Below, one piece after another: positions 9,431-16,632 of a DNA stretch of 64,000 nucleotides. The notes under the pieces are model-generated. The model was not told the origin of the DNA. It did no database searches and saw nothing but the letters and a program-made list of their open reading frames with translations. The stretch covers positions 1-64,000 of the forward strand of contig NZ_JAJVDH010000007.1 of the NCBI RefSeq assembly GCF_022758145.1. Reading direction: 5' to 3'. The translations under genes were made by a program, and so were the position numbers. The first letter of the stretch is position 1, and every line of letters begins with the position of its first letter. Source of the stretch: Pontibacter vulgaris. Its GTDB lineage: Bacteria > Bacteroidota > Bacteroidia > Cytophagales > Hymenobacteraceae.

Positions 9431-10780
9431 ATGAAAATTAAACAGTTCAAAGACAAAGGATTAGCTCATTATTCATATGCTATTTTAAGCGAGTCAGCAA
9501 AAGAAGTAGTGTTGGTAGACCCGGCCCGTGACCCGCAGCCATACTACGACTATGCCGCAGAAAACAACGCCAGAATTGTAGGTGTAATTGAAACGCACCC
9601 GCACGCTGACTTTGTAAGCTCACACCTGGAGATCGCCAACAAAACCGGCGCTACTATTTATACCCACAGCATGGTAGGTGCCGACTATAAGCATACCGCT
9701 TTCGACGAAGGAGCTGTACTGGAGATCGGTAAGATAAAACTCAAGTCGCTGCACACACCAGGCCACTCGCCGGATAGCATCAGCATTGTACTGGAACACG
9801 AAGGCAAAGATAAAGCTGTGTTTACGGGCGACACCCTGTTTATTGGGGATGTGGGCCGCCCTGACCTGCGCGAAAGTGCCGGTAACATTACAGCCAAGCG
9901 CGAAGAACTGGCCCGCCAGATGTACCACAGCACACGCGAAAAACTAATGAAGTTGGATGACAGCGTAACGGTTTACCCAGCGCACGGTTCGGGTTCGCTT
10001 TGCGGAAAAGCCCTGAGCGATGCCAACAGCAGCACTATCGGTGCAGAGAAAATAGGTAACTACGCCTTGCAGCCAATGAGCGAAGATGCATTTGTAAAGA
10101 TCCTGACCGAAGACCAGCCGTTTATACCTAAATACTTTGGCTACGATGTGGGCCTGAACAAACAAGGTGCCCCAGACTACAAGCCAAGTATAGAAGGCGT
10201 GAAAATGCTGGAGAAAAACTTTAAGCCGGAAGATAGCGCAGTAATAGTGGATGCCCGCAACGAAAAGGTTTTTAAAAAAGGACACTATAAAGGTGCGATC
10301 AACATCCAGAACGGAGGCAAGTTCGAGACCTGGCTGGGAAGTATAGTTAGCCCGGATGAGAAATACTACCTGGCAGCCGAGAGCGAGGAACAACTACAGG
10401 ACCTGATCTCAAAAGCAGCCAAGATCGGATATGAATTGCTGATTAAAGGTGCTTTTGTGCTCGATAAAGTTGAAGAAGCCAAAACACCTGAGATCAACCT
10501 TGGCGAGTTCCGTGAGCAGCTGGACAACTATACTATAGTTGACATCCGCAATACTTCGGAAGTAAAGGGCGGTAAGTTCTTCGAAAAGGCGATTAACATT
10601 CCGTTGCCGGAGTTGCGCGAACGTGCCAAAGAAATTCCGGCAGATAAACCGGTGGTAGTACACTGTGCCGGCGGTTACCGCTCTGCAGCGGGTAGCAGCA
10701 TTGTGGAAGCTGCCTTACCACAAACCAAGGTACTAGACCTGAGCGAAGCTGTAAATCAGTTCAAGAACGGTCAGAAATAA
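9431..10780 (+). CDS. MBL-fold persulfide dioxygenase fused to two rhodanese domains
   Basis: Three-part protein of 449 aa. Residues 1-240 are an ETHE1-like metallo-beta-lactamase domain with HPHAD at 56-60, HTPGHSPDS and GDTLFIGDVGRPDL, which give the His/Asp iron ligands of persulfide dioxygenases. Residues about 260-350 are a rhodanese fold lacking the catalytic cysteine. Residues about 360-449 are an active-type rhodanese with Cys412 in HCAGGYRS. Expected reaction: persulfide oxidised to sulfite, with the rhodanese passing sulfane sulfur to or from thiosulfate. It follows sqr and has its own regulated promoter. A paralogue lies at 13319. Confidence 0.9.
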   Translation: MKIKQFKDKGLAHYSYAILSESAKEVVLVDPARDPQPYYDYAAENNARIVGVIETHPHADFVSSHLEIANKTGATIYTHSMVGADYKHTAFDEGAVLEIGKIKLKSLHTPGHSPDSISIVLEHEGKDKAVFTGDTLFIGDVGRPDLRESAGNITAKREELARQMYHSTREKLMKLDDSVTVYPAHGSGSLCGKALSDANSSTIGAEKIGNYALQPMSEDAFVKILTEDQPFIPKYFGYDVGLNKQGAPDYKPSIEGVKMLEKNFKPEDSAVIVDARNEKVFKKGHYKGAINIQNGGKFETWLGSIVSPDEKYYLAAESEEQLQDLISKAAKIGYELLIKGAFVLDKVEEAKTPEINLGEFREQLDNYTIVDIRNTSEVKGGKFFEKAINIPLPELRERAKEIPADKPVVVHCAGGYRSAAGSSIVEAALPQTKVLDLSEAVNQFKNGQK

Positions 10781-10793
10781 TAGCTTACTAAAG

Positions 10794-10836
10794 ATAGCCG
10801 GTGTATGATTCTTTATGCACCGGCTATTTATTTGTT
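10794..10836 (+). terminator. Hairpin terminator after MBL-rhodanese gene
   Basis: Stem TAGCCGGTG / CACCGGCTA separated by about 14 bases, followed by a T-rich run. Confidence 0.75.
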
Positions 10837-10894
10837 TTTCTGCTACTTAACCTGCTATTGGTGGCTAACCGTATAGCAGTAAAAACTAAAAACT

Positions 10895-11350
10895 ATGGAA
10901 AACAGCAATAACAAACAACAAGACCGGGTAAGACGAAGCTCTACTGATGCGGCCAACCGCGAGATAGACGAAAAGACCCTGGAAAACATAAACCGCTACG
11001 GCTACGACTCTCCTAAAAAAATAGACAAGCGCCTCAAAAAACTCAGCAAAGAATGGGACCTGGAACGTGCCCTGGAAGTGAATGCATCTACCCTTGCCTT
11101 AACCGGTTTAGTGTTAGGTGCTACCAAAGACAAACGCTGGTTTATTTTGCCAGGTATAGTTGCTTCGTTTCTGTTGCAGCATGGCCTGCAGGGCTGGTGC
11201 CCGCCACTGCCTATACTTCGCAAAATGGGCTTCAGAACCCGCAAAGAAATAGACGAAGAACGCAATGCGCTAAAAGCCCTTCGCGGTGATTACAATAAAG
11301 TTTTAGGCGCTACTACCCCAGAAGGCGTTTTACAAGTGGTGAGGTCCTGA
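10895..11350 (+). CDS. DUF2892 (YgaP-type) membrane protein
   Basis: A 151-aa protein. The N-terminal half is charged; residues about 55-90 give two short membrane segments, and the family core reads LQHGLQGWCPPLPILRKMGFRT, followed by EIDEERNALKALRGD. DUF2892 is the membrane half of the YgaP inner-membrane rhodanese. Here it is a stand-alone protein next to rhodanese and persulfide dioxygenase genes. The function is likely tied to sulfur transfer at the membrane (inference). It lies between the first MBL-rhodanese gene and the Crp/Fnr regulator. Confidence 0.85.
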   Translation: MENSNNKQQDRVRRSSTDAANREIDEKTLENINRYGYDSPKKIDKRLKKLSKEWDLERALEVNASTLALTGLVLGATKDKRWFILPGIVASFLLQHGLQGWCPPLPILRKMGFRTRKEIDEERNALKALRGDYNKVLGATTPEGVLQVVRS

Positions 11351-11417
11351 TTTATAGTTTATTTATACTTTTATACCTTTAGAAAAACCAAAACTTGCCC
11401 CACATAACCCGTTGCAC

Positions 11418-12065
11418 ATGCAGACACTACCCAAAGAACTTATACAGAAAAAATTCCCGAACCTGGAAGACCAGTTGCTGGACGAACTACTGGCACAAAG
11501 CACCTTGAGGGAAGTGGAAGAAGGCGAAGAAGTGATGCGCAGCGGACAGTACATTACATCAACCATCCTGTTGCTCCGTGGCCTTTTAAAAGTATACCGC
11601 GAAGACGATGAAGGCAATGAGTTTTTGATGTATTACCTGGAGCCGGGCAATGCCTGTGCTTTGTCAATGATGTGCACGGCCCGTACCGAGAAAAGCCAGA
11701 TAATGGTGAAAGCGGTATCTGATGCTGAAGTATTGTTAGTACCCTCACACTTTTCGGAACTGTGGCTGGGTAAGTATAAAAGCTGGCACAACTTCGTGAT
11801 CGCCTCTTATCGCCAACGTTTCGAGGAACTGTTGCAAACCCTGGACAGCATTGCCTTTAAAGGGCTTGATGAACGCCTTGTTTTCTACCTGAAACGCCAT
11901 GTTAAAGTAAGCGGCAAACAAGTAAAACTATCGCACCAGCAGATTGCCGACGAACTGAATAGCTCCAGGGAAGTGATCTCTCGCCTCCTTAAAAAACTGG
12001 AACAAACAGGCGCCATTACCCTGCACCGCAACTACATAGAAGTGCATGACCTGAGCATAGTTTAG
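11418..12065 (+). CDS. Crp/Fnr-family transcriptional regulator
   Basis: DNA-binding regulator of 215 aa. Residues about 20-130 are the cyclic-nucleotide-binding beta-barrel; residues 150-215 hold the HTH_Crp domain with recognition segment SHQQIADELNSSREVISRLLKKLE. The start is the ATG at 11418; a TTG six bases earlier is a poorer choice. The Fnr N-terminal cysteine cluster is absent. Two cysteines, Cys80 and Cys86, sit in the barrel (ACALSMMC), a position that could act as a thiol switch (inference). It lies amid genes carrying Crp-like boxes and is the obvious candidate to bind them. Its own upstream region (11351-11417) lacks a clear box. Confidence 0.9.
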   Translation: MQTLPKELIQKKFPNLEDQLLDELLAQSTLREVEEGEEVMRSGQYITSTILLLRGLLKVYREDDEGNEFLMYYLEPGNACALSMMCTARTEKSQIMVKAVSDAEVLLVPSHFSELWLGKYKSWHNFVIASYRQRFEELLQTLDSIAFKGLDERLVFYLKRHVKVSGKQVKLSHQQIADELNSSREVISRLLKKLEQTGAITLHRNYIEVHDLSIV

Positions 12066-12260
12066 GAGTTAGAGAGGTATGAAGTATGAGTTAGAGAAGG
12101 AAGAGTTAGAGAGTTGGGATGTCTCCATTTTCTAACTCTTTTTTATTAGGATTTATACTTTTGAGAATGATAAAAAATAAGAGCACTTCAATGTACAACT
12201 TCACTCACACCTCATACTTCTCTAACTCTACCTTCTTTAACTCTCTAACTCCTAAACTCC
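12062..12260. repeat. Imperfect inverted repeat built of GAGTTAGAGA units
   Basis: The left arm (12062-12116) begins TTTAGGAGTTAGAGAG and contains three GTTAGAGA units. The right arm (about 12205-12256) is its approximate reverse complement, ending CTCTCTAACTCCTAAA. The loop is about 90 bases. The transcript could fold over most of the gap between the regulator and the TauE gene. The origin is unknown; it looks like a fold-back repeat or relic of a small mobile element. Confidence 0.6.
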
Positions 12261-12264
12261 CTCT

Positions 12265-12308
12265 GTGACTCTTGTCACTGTGCTTGCGTGTAGCTTACAG
12301 TACCTTTG
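12265..12308 (+). promoter_or_regulatory. Crp-like operator and -7 element, tauE promoter
   Basis: Box GTGACTCTTGTCAC (12265-12278) then TG, 22 bases, then TACCTTTG (12301-12308). Same geometry as the other regulon promoters. Confidence 0.82.
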
Positions 12309-12335
12309 TATTGTTCACTTGATAAAACAAAGAAA

Positions 12336-13199
12336 ATGGAAATACTTGGATACATTGCTGCCATGCTTATCGGTCTATCACTTGGCCTGATCGGTGGTGG
12401 CGGTTCTATACTTACCGTGCCGGTGCTGGTTTATTTAATTGGCCTTAACCCGGTTATTTCAACGGCTTACTCGCTGTTTATAGTTGGTTTAACCAGCTTG
12501 GTCGGCTCCTGGAAGTTCTACAAAAAAGGTCTTGTTAGCCTTAAAACCGCAGTAGTATTTGGCCTGCCCTCTATAGTTGCTGTTTATGCCACGCGGCGTT
12601 ACATTGTGCCGGCTATACCTGAAAACATCTTCTCGGTAGGTGATTTTATGGTTACCAAAGGTGTACTGCTGATGCTGCTCTTTGCCGCACTGATGGTATT
12701 CGCTTCTATCTCCATGATCAAAAAGAAAAAAGAAGCGCCTGCTGAGCCCGTTGATGCTGTAGATGAGAATATTGACACTGAGTTGGATGTGGAGCACACC
12801 GACAAAACAGAATCGCACCCGAAGCCTAAGTTCAACTATGGCGGCATTCTGGCCGAGGGCCTGGTAGTAGGAACACTTACCGGCCTGGTTGGTGCAGGCG
12901 GCGGTTTCCTAATTATCCCGGCACTGGTGCTTTTCAGTAAACTCGATATGAAAATGGCCGTGGGCACATCGCTGCTCATTATTGCCGCTAAGTCGCTGTT
13001 TGGCTTCATCGGCGATATTTATAACTATGAAATCAACTGGATGTTCCTGGCTATCTTCTCTACCATTTCCATTGCCGGGATCTTCATTGGCACCTTCCTG
13101 TCAACTAAGATACATGCCGATAAACTGAAGACCTCTTTTGGCTGGTTTGTGCTGGTAATGGGCGTGTATATCATCGCTAAGGAAATTTTCTTCTCTTAA
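12336..13199 (+). CDS. TauE/SafE-family sulfite/organosulfur exporter
   Basis: Inner-membrane protein of 287 aa made of two homologous halves, each starting with a Gly-rich helix (GLSLGLIGGGGSILTVPVL and GTLTGLVGAGGGFLIIPAL), the family signature. A charged cytoplasmic loop of about 40 residues (KKKKEAPAEP to KPKFN) joins them. The start is the ATG at 12336; an upstream TTG overlaps the promoter. Such proteins move sulfite, sulfoacetate or related anions; here, export of sulfite from persulfide oxidation is the natural inference. It has its own regulated promoter and is followed by the second MBL-rhodanese gene. Confidence 0.88.
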   Translation: MEILGYIAAMLIGLSLGLIGGGGSILTVPVLVYLIGLNPVISTAYSLFIVGLTSLVGSWKFYKKGLVSLKTAVVFGLPSIVAVYATRRYIVPAIPENIFSVGDFMVTKGVLLMLLFAALMVFASISMIKKKKEAPAEPVDAVDENIDTELDVEHTDKTESHPKPKFNYGGILAEGLVVGTLTGLVGAGGGFLIIPALVLFSKLDMKMAVGTSLLIIAAKSLFGFIGDIYNYEINWMFLAIFSTISIAGIFIGTFLSTKIHADKLKTSFGWFVLVMGVYIIAKEIFFS

Positions 13200-13208
13200 G
13201 CCGTTGAC

Positions 13209-13252
13209 GTGACCTAAGTCACTGAACAGCACCGCTAATCTTCTGAAATTTG
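13209..13252 (+). promoter_or_regulatory. Crp-like operator and -7 element before second MBL-rhodanese gene
   Basis: Box GTGACCTAAGTCAC (13209-13222) then TG, 22 bases, then GAAATTTG (13245-13252) followed by TA. The -7 element starts with G instead of T, as at 6868 and 14984. Confidence 0.78.
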
Positions 13253-13318
13253 TATTGTCATCAGGATAAAAGGTGACTTAGAGCAAAGTATAAAATCAAC
13301 AATCTAACATCAACTACC

Positions 13319-14731
13319 ATGAAAGTAGAACAGATCTATACCGGTTGCCTGGCACAGGGCGCTTACTACATCGAGAGCAACGGCGAGGCAGCTATCATCG
13401 ACCCGCTTCGCGAAATAAAGCCATACTTAGAGAAAGCTGAAAAAGACAACGCCACAATAAAGTATGTACTTGAAACACACTTCCACGCCGACTTCGTGTC
13501 GGGCCACGTGGACCTGGCAAAAGCTACTGGCGCAACTATAGTTTTCGGACCTAACGCACAGCCAACTTTTAAAGCACACATTGCCACAGACGGCGAAGAA
13601 CTGAAACTGGGAAATGTAACTATAAAAGTGCTGCACACACCTGGCCATACCATGGAATCTGCGACGTACCTGTTGAAAGATGAGAATGGTAAAGACTACG
13701 CTATTTTCTCCGGCGACACGCTGTTTATTGGTGACGTAGGCCGCCCGGACCTGGCTGTAAAATCAGACTTAACAGAAGAACAACTGGCAGAGCACCTGTA
13801 CGATTCGCTGCGCAACAAAATTATGCCATTGGCAGATGAAGTGATCGTTTACCCGGCACACGGCGCGGGTTCTGCGTGCGGCAAGAACATGAGCAAGGAA
13901 ACTACCGATCTGCTGGGCAACCAGAAGAAAACCAACTACGCCCTGCGTGCCGACATGACCAAAGAAGAGTTTGTGAAAGAAGTTACAGAAGGCTTGCTAC
14001 CTCCTCCGGGCTACTTCCCGATGAACGTGAAAATGAACAAAGAAGGCTATGCCAATATTGATGAGGTAATGTCCCAGGGCTTACATGAGCTTACTCCGGA
14101 AGCATTTGAGGCAGCAGCCAATGAAACTGGTGCACTTGTACTGGATACCCGCAAACCTGAATCGTTCGCAGCCGGATTTATACCTAATTCCATCAATATC
14201 GGTATCGACGGAAACTTTGCGCCGTGGGTAGGTGCGCTTATTCCGGATGTAAAGCAGCCTATACTTTTTGTTGCCGACGATGGCCGTGAAGAAGAAGTGG
14301 TAACCCGACTTGCCCGCGTAGGCTACGACAATGCGCTTGGCTACCTGAAAGGTGGTTTTTCTTCCTGGAAAGAAGCTGGCAAAGAAACAGATACTATCGA
14401 CTCTATCTCTGCCGAGGAATTTGCGAAGCGCTATGAGCAAAACAATAAGCTGAAGGTAGTAGACGTGCGCAAACCAGGCGAATACCAGGCTGAGCACGTA
14501 GAAACAGCACAATCTGCGCCATTAGATTACCTGAACGAACACCTGGCCGAGCTGCCTACAAAAGAGCAAATATACCTTCACTGTGCCGGTGGATACCGCT
14601 CCATGATCGCAGCGTCTATACTTAAGGCCCGAGGTTTTGACAATGTTGTAAACGTGGAAGGTGGCTTTAAAGCAATTGCTGAAACAGCAGTACCGAAAAC
14701 AGCCTACGTTTGCCCTAGTACACTGAAATAA
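13319..14731 (+). CDS. Second MBL-fold/rhodanese fusion
   Basis: A 470-aa paralogue of the 9431 protein. The MBL domain has HFHAD at 54-58, HTPGHTMES and GDTLFIGDVGRPDL. The first rhodanese domain (about 265-355) has Asp-rich sequence (VADDGREEE) where the catalytic loop should be. The second rhodanese has Cys422 in HCAGGYRSM. Predicted to oxidise persulfides in the cytoplasm and handle sulfane sulfur. Why two copies are kept is unclear; they may differ in substrate (glutathione-type or other low-molecular-weight persulfide versus protein persulfide). Own regulated promoter. Confidence 0.9.
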   Translation: MKVEQIYTGCLAQGAYYIESNGEAAIIDPLREIKPYLEKAEKDNATIKYVLETHFHADFVSGHVDLAKATGATIVFGPNAQPTFKAHIATDGEELKLGNVTIKVLHTPGHTMESATYLLKDENGKDYAIFSGDTLFIGDVGRPDLAVKSDLTEEQLAEHLYDSLRNKIMPLADEVIVYPAHGAGSACGKNMSKETTDLLGNQKKTNYALRADMTKEEFVKEVTEGLLPPPGYFPMNVKMNKEGYANIDEVMSQGLHELTPEAFEAAANETGALVLDTRKPESFAAGFIPNSINIGIDGNFAPWVGALIPDVKQPILFVADDGREEEVVTRLARVGYDNALGYLKGGFSSWKEAGKETDTIDSISAEEFAKRYEQNNKLKVVDVRKPGEYQAEHVETAQSAPLDYLNEHLAELPTKEQIYLHCAGGYRSMIAASILKARGFDNVVNVEGGFKAIAETAVPKTAYVCPSTLK

Positions 14732-14744
14732 GTGAACTGAAGTT

Positions 14745-14851
14745 GTCATCCCCCTACCCCCTTCAAAGGGGGACACTCAGCAATGTGTTAAATATAAATT
14801 TGATTTACATTATCTGATAAAGTCCCCCTTTGAAGGGGGCAGGGGGATGAT
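14745..14851. repeat. C-rich 30-bp inverted repeat pair
   Basis: Arms 14745-14774 and 14822-14851 are reverse complements with two mismatches in 30, separated by 47 AT-rich bases. Core words are CATCCCCCTACCCCCTT and AAGGGGG. Similar C-rich cores occur at 30208, 39868 and in the DUF559 element arms at 41279 and 41826. Likely a dispersed palindromic repeat that may also stop transcription of the gene at 13319. Confidence 0.8.
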
Positions 14852-14883
14852 TAACTTTTGCTGGTACAAGTGTGTAGCTAAAC

Positions 14884-14932
14884 TGGGCCGGAGGCCCCGC
14901 TGTACCAGGTCATGAGCGAGGACGCTCGCGCC
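14884..14932. repeat. Dispersed palindromic repeat with GAGCGAGGACGCTCG core
   Basis: GGGCCGGAGGCCCC followed by GTCATGAGCGAGGACGCTCG and CGCCAT. Related copies are at 32734-32893 and 49911-49965. Each contains a short palindrome (GGGCC-GGCCC) and a second one around GAGCG. Confidence 0.7.
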
Positions 14933-14947
14933 ATACTTACTCCCTGC

Positions 14948-14991
14948 GTGACCAAAGTCACTGAACTCCGCTACAGATCTTCCGACCTTTG
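14948..14991 (+). promoter_or_regulatory. Crp-like operator and -7 element, rhodanese/YeeE promoter
   Basis: Box GTGACCAAAGTCAC (14948-14961) then TG, 22 bases, then GACCTTTG (14984-14991) followed by TA. Drives the rhodanese gene and possibly the YeeE genes behind it. Confidence 0.8.
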
Positions 14992-15034
14992 TAGTGTTAC
15001 TTAAAACAAACAACTAAAACTAAAATCAAAAGCC

Positions 15035-15361
15035 ATGTTTAATATATTTAAATCCGCACCAAAGAACTACGAAGACCTGGACGGAACTACTTTCAAAACA
15101 AAGTATAACAACGCATCCAAAGCTGAATTGCTGGATGTGCGTACTGCAGGCGAATTTGCCTCAGGCACCATTCCGGGAGCTAAGAATCTGGATGTAACTT
15201 CCCCTCAGTTTCAGCAGGCGCTGCAGACACTGGATAAGGATAAAGAGTACTTCGTATTTTGCCGTAGCGGTAACCGAAGTGGCTCAGCCTGCGACCTGAT
15301 GACAGCACATGGTTTTAAAGCCTATAACCTGTCGGGTGGTGTAGGAGCCTGGCCAAGATAA
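15035..15361 (+). CDS. Single-domain rhodanese sulfurtransferase
   Basis: A 108-aa cytoplasmic protein with one rhodanese fold. The active-site loop is CRSGNRS with catalytic Cys76; upstream is the fold signature LLDVRTAGEFASGTIPGA. It can carry a persulfide between sulfide-oxidising enzymes and acceptors. It is the first gene after a Crp-like promoter and precedes the two YeeE/YedE half transporters, so the set probably imports thiosulfate and transfers its sulfane sulfur. Confidence 0.92.
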   Translation: MFNIFKSAPKNYEDLDGTTFKTKYNNASKAELLDVRTAGEFASGTIPGAKNLDVTSPQFQQALQTLDKDKEYFVFCRSGNRSGSACDLMTAHGFKAYNLSGGVGAWPR

Positions 15362-15455
15362 TTTCAACTATTTTTGAGCAGGTAACGGAAGGAGTCTGTG
15401 AACGAGCTCCTTCCCTGCTCGTTTTAAAATAAATCTGTAAGTAAAGTATAAAGAT

Positions 15456-16013
15456 ATGTTAGAGCTATTAAGGCAACCATGGCCGTGGTATACGTCTGGC
15501 GCTGTGATCGCCTTTGTGATGGTACTGTTACTGTTTTTCGGAAAATCATTCGGCGTATCAGCTAACCTGCGCACCATCTGCTCTGCCTGCGGAGCGGGCA
15601 AAACCGTTAAGTTCTTCGATTTTGACTGGCGCTCCCAGACCTGGAACCTGCTCTTCCTGGTAGGTGCTATCATTGGTGGGGTTATTTCTTCGCAGTTCCT
15701 GTCTACCGGCGAAGCGGTACAGATATCTCAGGCGACGATAAAGGATCTGAGTCAGCTGGGCATTTCGGCGCCAAATGGCATACAGCCCGAAGAGCTTTTT
15801 AGCCTGGAGGCACTCTTTACCGTGAAAGGCTTCCTGATCCTGTTGCTGGGTGGTTTTGCGATCGGTTTTGGAGCGCGCTATGCAGGGGGCTGTACTTCGG
15901 GTCATGCCATTAGTGGCTTGTCTAATTTGCAGTGGCCATCGCTGGTAGCAGTTATCGGTTTCTTTATAGGTGGTTTGATCACTACCTGGGTACTGATGCC
16001 GCTCATATTTTAA
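15456..16013 (+). CDS. YeeE/YedE thiosulfate transporter, first half
   Basis: Inner-membrane protein of 185 aa with about four or five hydrophobic segments. The hallmark G-x-x-x-GGCTSGHAISG places Cys146 in the membrane path; a second pair (CSACGAG) lies near residue 45. In the TsuA/YeeE family conserved cysteines pass thiosulfate through the membrane. The family is often one protein; here it is split in two adjacent genes (see 16128), as is common in Bacteroidota and Proteobacteria (DUF6691 partner). Confidence 0.88.
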   Translation: MLELLRQPWPWYTSGAVIAFVMVLLLFFGKSFGVSANLRTICSACGAGKTVKFFDFDWRSQTWNLLFLVGAIIGGVISSQFLSTGEAVQISQATIKDLSQLGISAPNGIQPEELFSLEALFTVKGFLILLLGGFAIGFGARYAGGCTSGHAISGLSNLQWPSLVAVIGFFIGGLITTWVLMPLIF

Positions 16014-16118
16014 TGATTTATTGATAATGAGTAATGAATAATTCAGCTTTAAGTATGCTTCTGATTATTCATACATCAATAATTAATCATTACTAATTAT
16101 TCATTAATCATTAGTAAT
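16012..16118. repeat. AT-rich imperfect inverted repeat between YeeE halves
   Basis: The gap is filled by related words (TAATGATTTATTGATAATGA, then TCATTACTAATTATTCATTA) that can pair over most of their length. It forms a long weak hairpin between two co-functional genes. Origin unknown. Confidence 0.5.
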
Positions 16119-16127
16119 CAATACGCT

Positions 16128-16541
16128 GTGAAAGGATTAAAATTTATAATAGCCGGCATTCTGTTCGGTATCGTGATGAGCAAGTCGGAAGCCATTTCGT
16201 GGTTCCGTATACAGGAAATGTTCCGCTTCCAGTCGTTCCATATGTATGGCATCATTGGCACGGCGGTTATACTTGGTGTGATCATCACTTACCTTATTAA
16301 AAAGTATAAACTACGCGACTACCAAGGTAACCCTATTGTGTTCACGCCTAAAGAAAAATCTATTCCGCGTTACCTGATCGGGGGTACTATCTTCGGGTTA
16401 GGCTGGGCGCTTACTGGTGCTTGCCCGGGACCGATGTTTGTAAATATTGGCTACGGCTACTGGGCTATTTTACTGGCTGTGGGCGGTGCCATTGCAGGTA
16501 CTTATACTTACGGCGTCATTAAAGACAGGCTGCCGCATTAA
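16128..16541 (+). CDS. YeeE/YedE thiosulfate transporter, second half (DUF6691)
   Basis: A 137-aa inner-membrane protein starting at GTG 16128. It has four hydrophobic segments and the family signature GTIFGLGWALTGACPGP with Cys99, the counterpart of the cysteine motif in the first half. It most likely pairs with the 15456 product. The AT-rich hairpin between them may tune expression of the second half. Confidence 0.87.
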   Translation: MKGLKFIIAGILFGIVMSKSEAISWFRIQEMFRFQSFHMYGIIGTAVILGVIITYLIKKYKLRDYQGNPIVFTPKEKSIPRYLIGGTIFGLGWALTGACPGPMFVNIGYGYWAILLAVGGAIAGTYTYGVIKDRLPH

Positions 16542-16632
16542 GATACACTTTGGCTAAAAGTGAAATATGTTCTGAGGGCCATTTGCTACAGACAATGGCT
16601 TTCAGGCATATAAAAGTTAAAAAGCGTAAACT

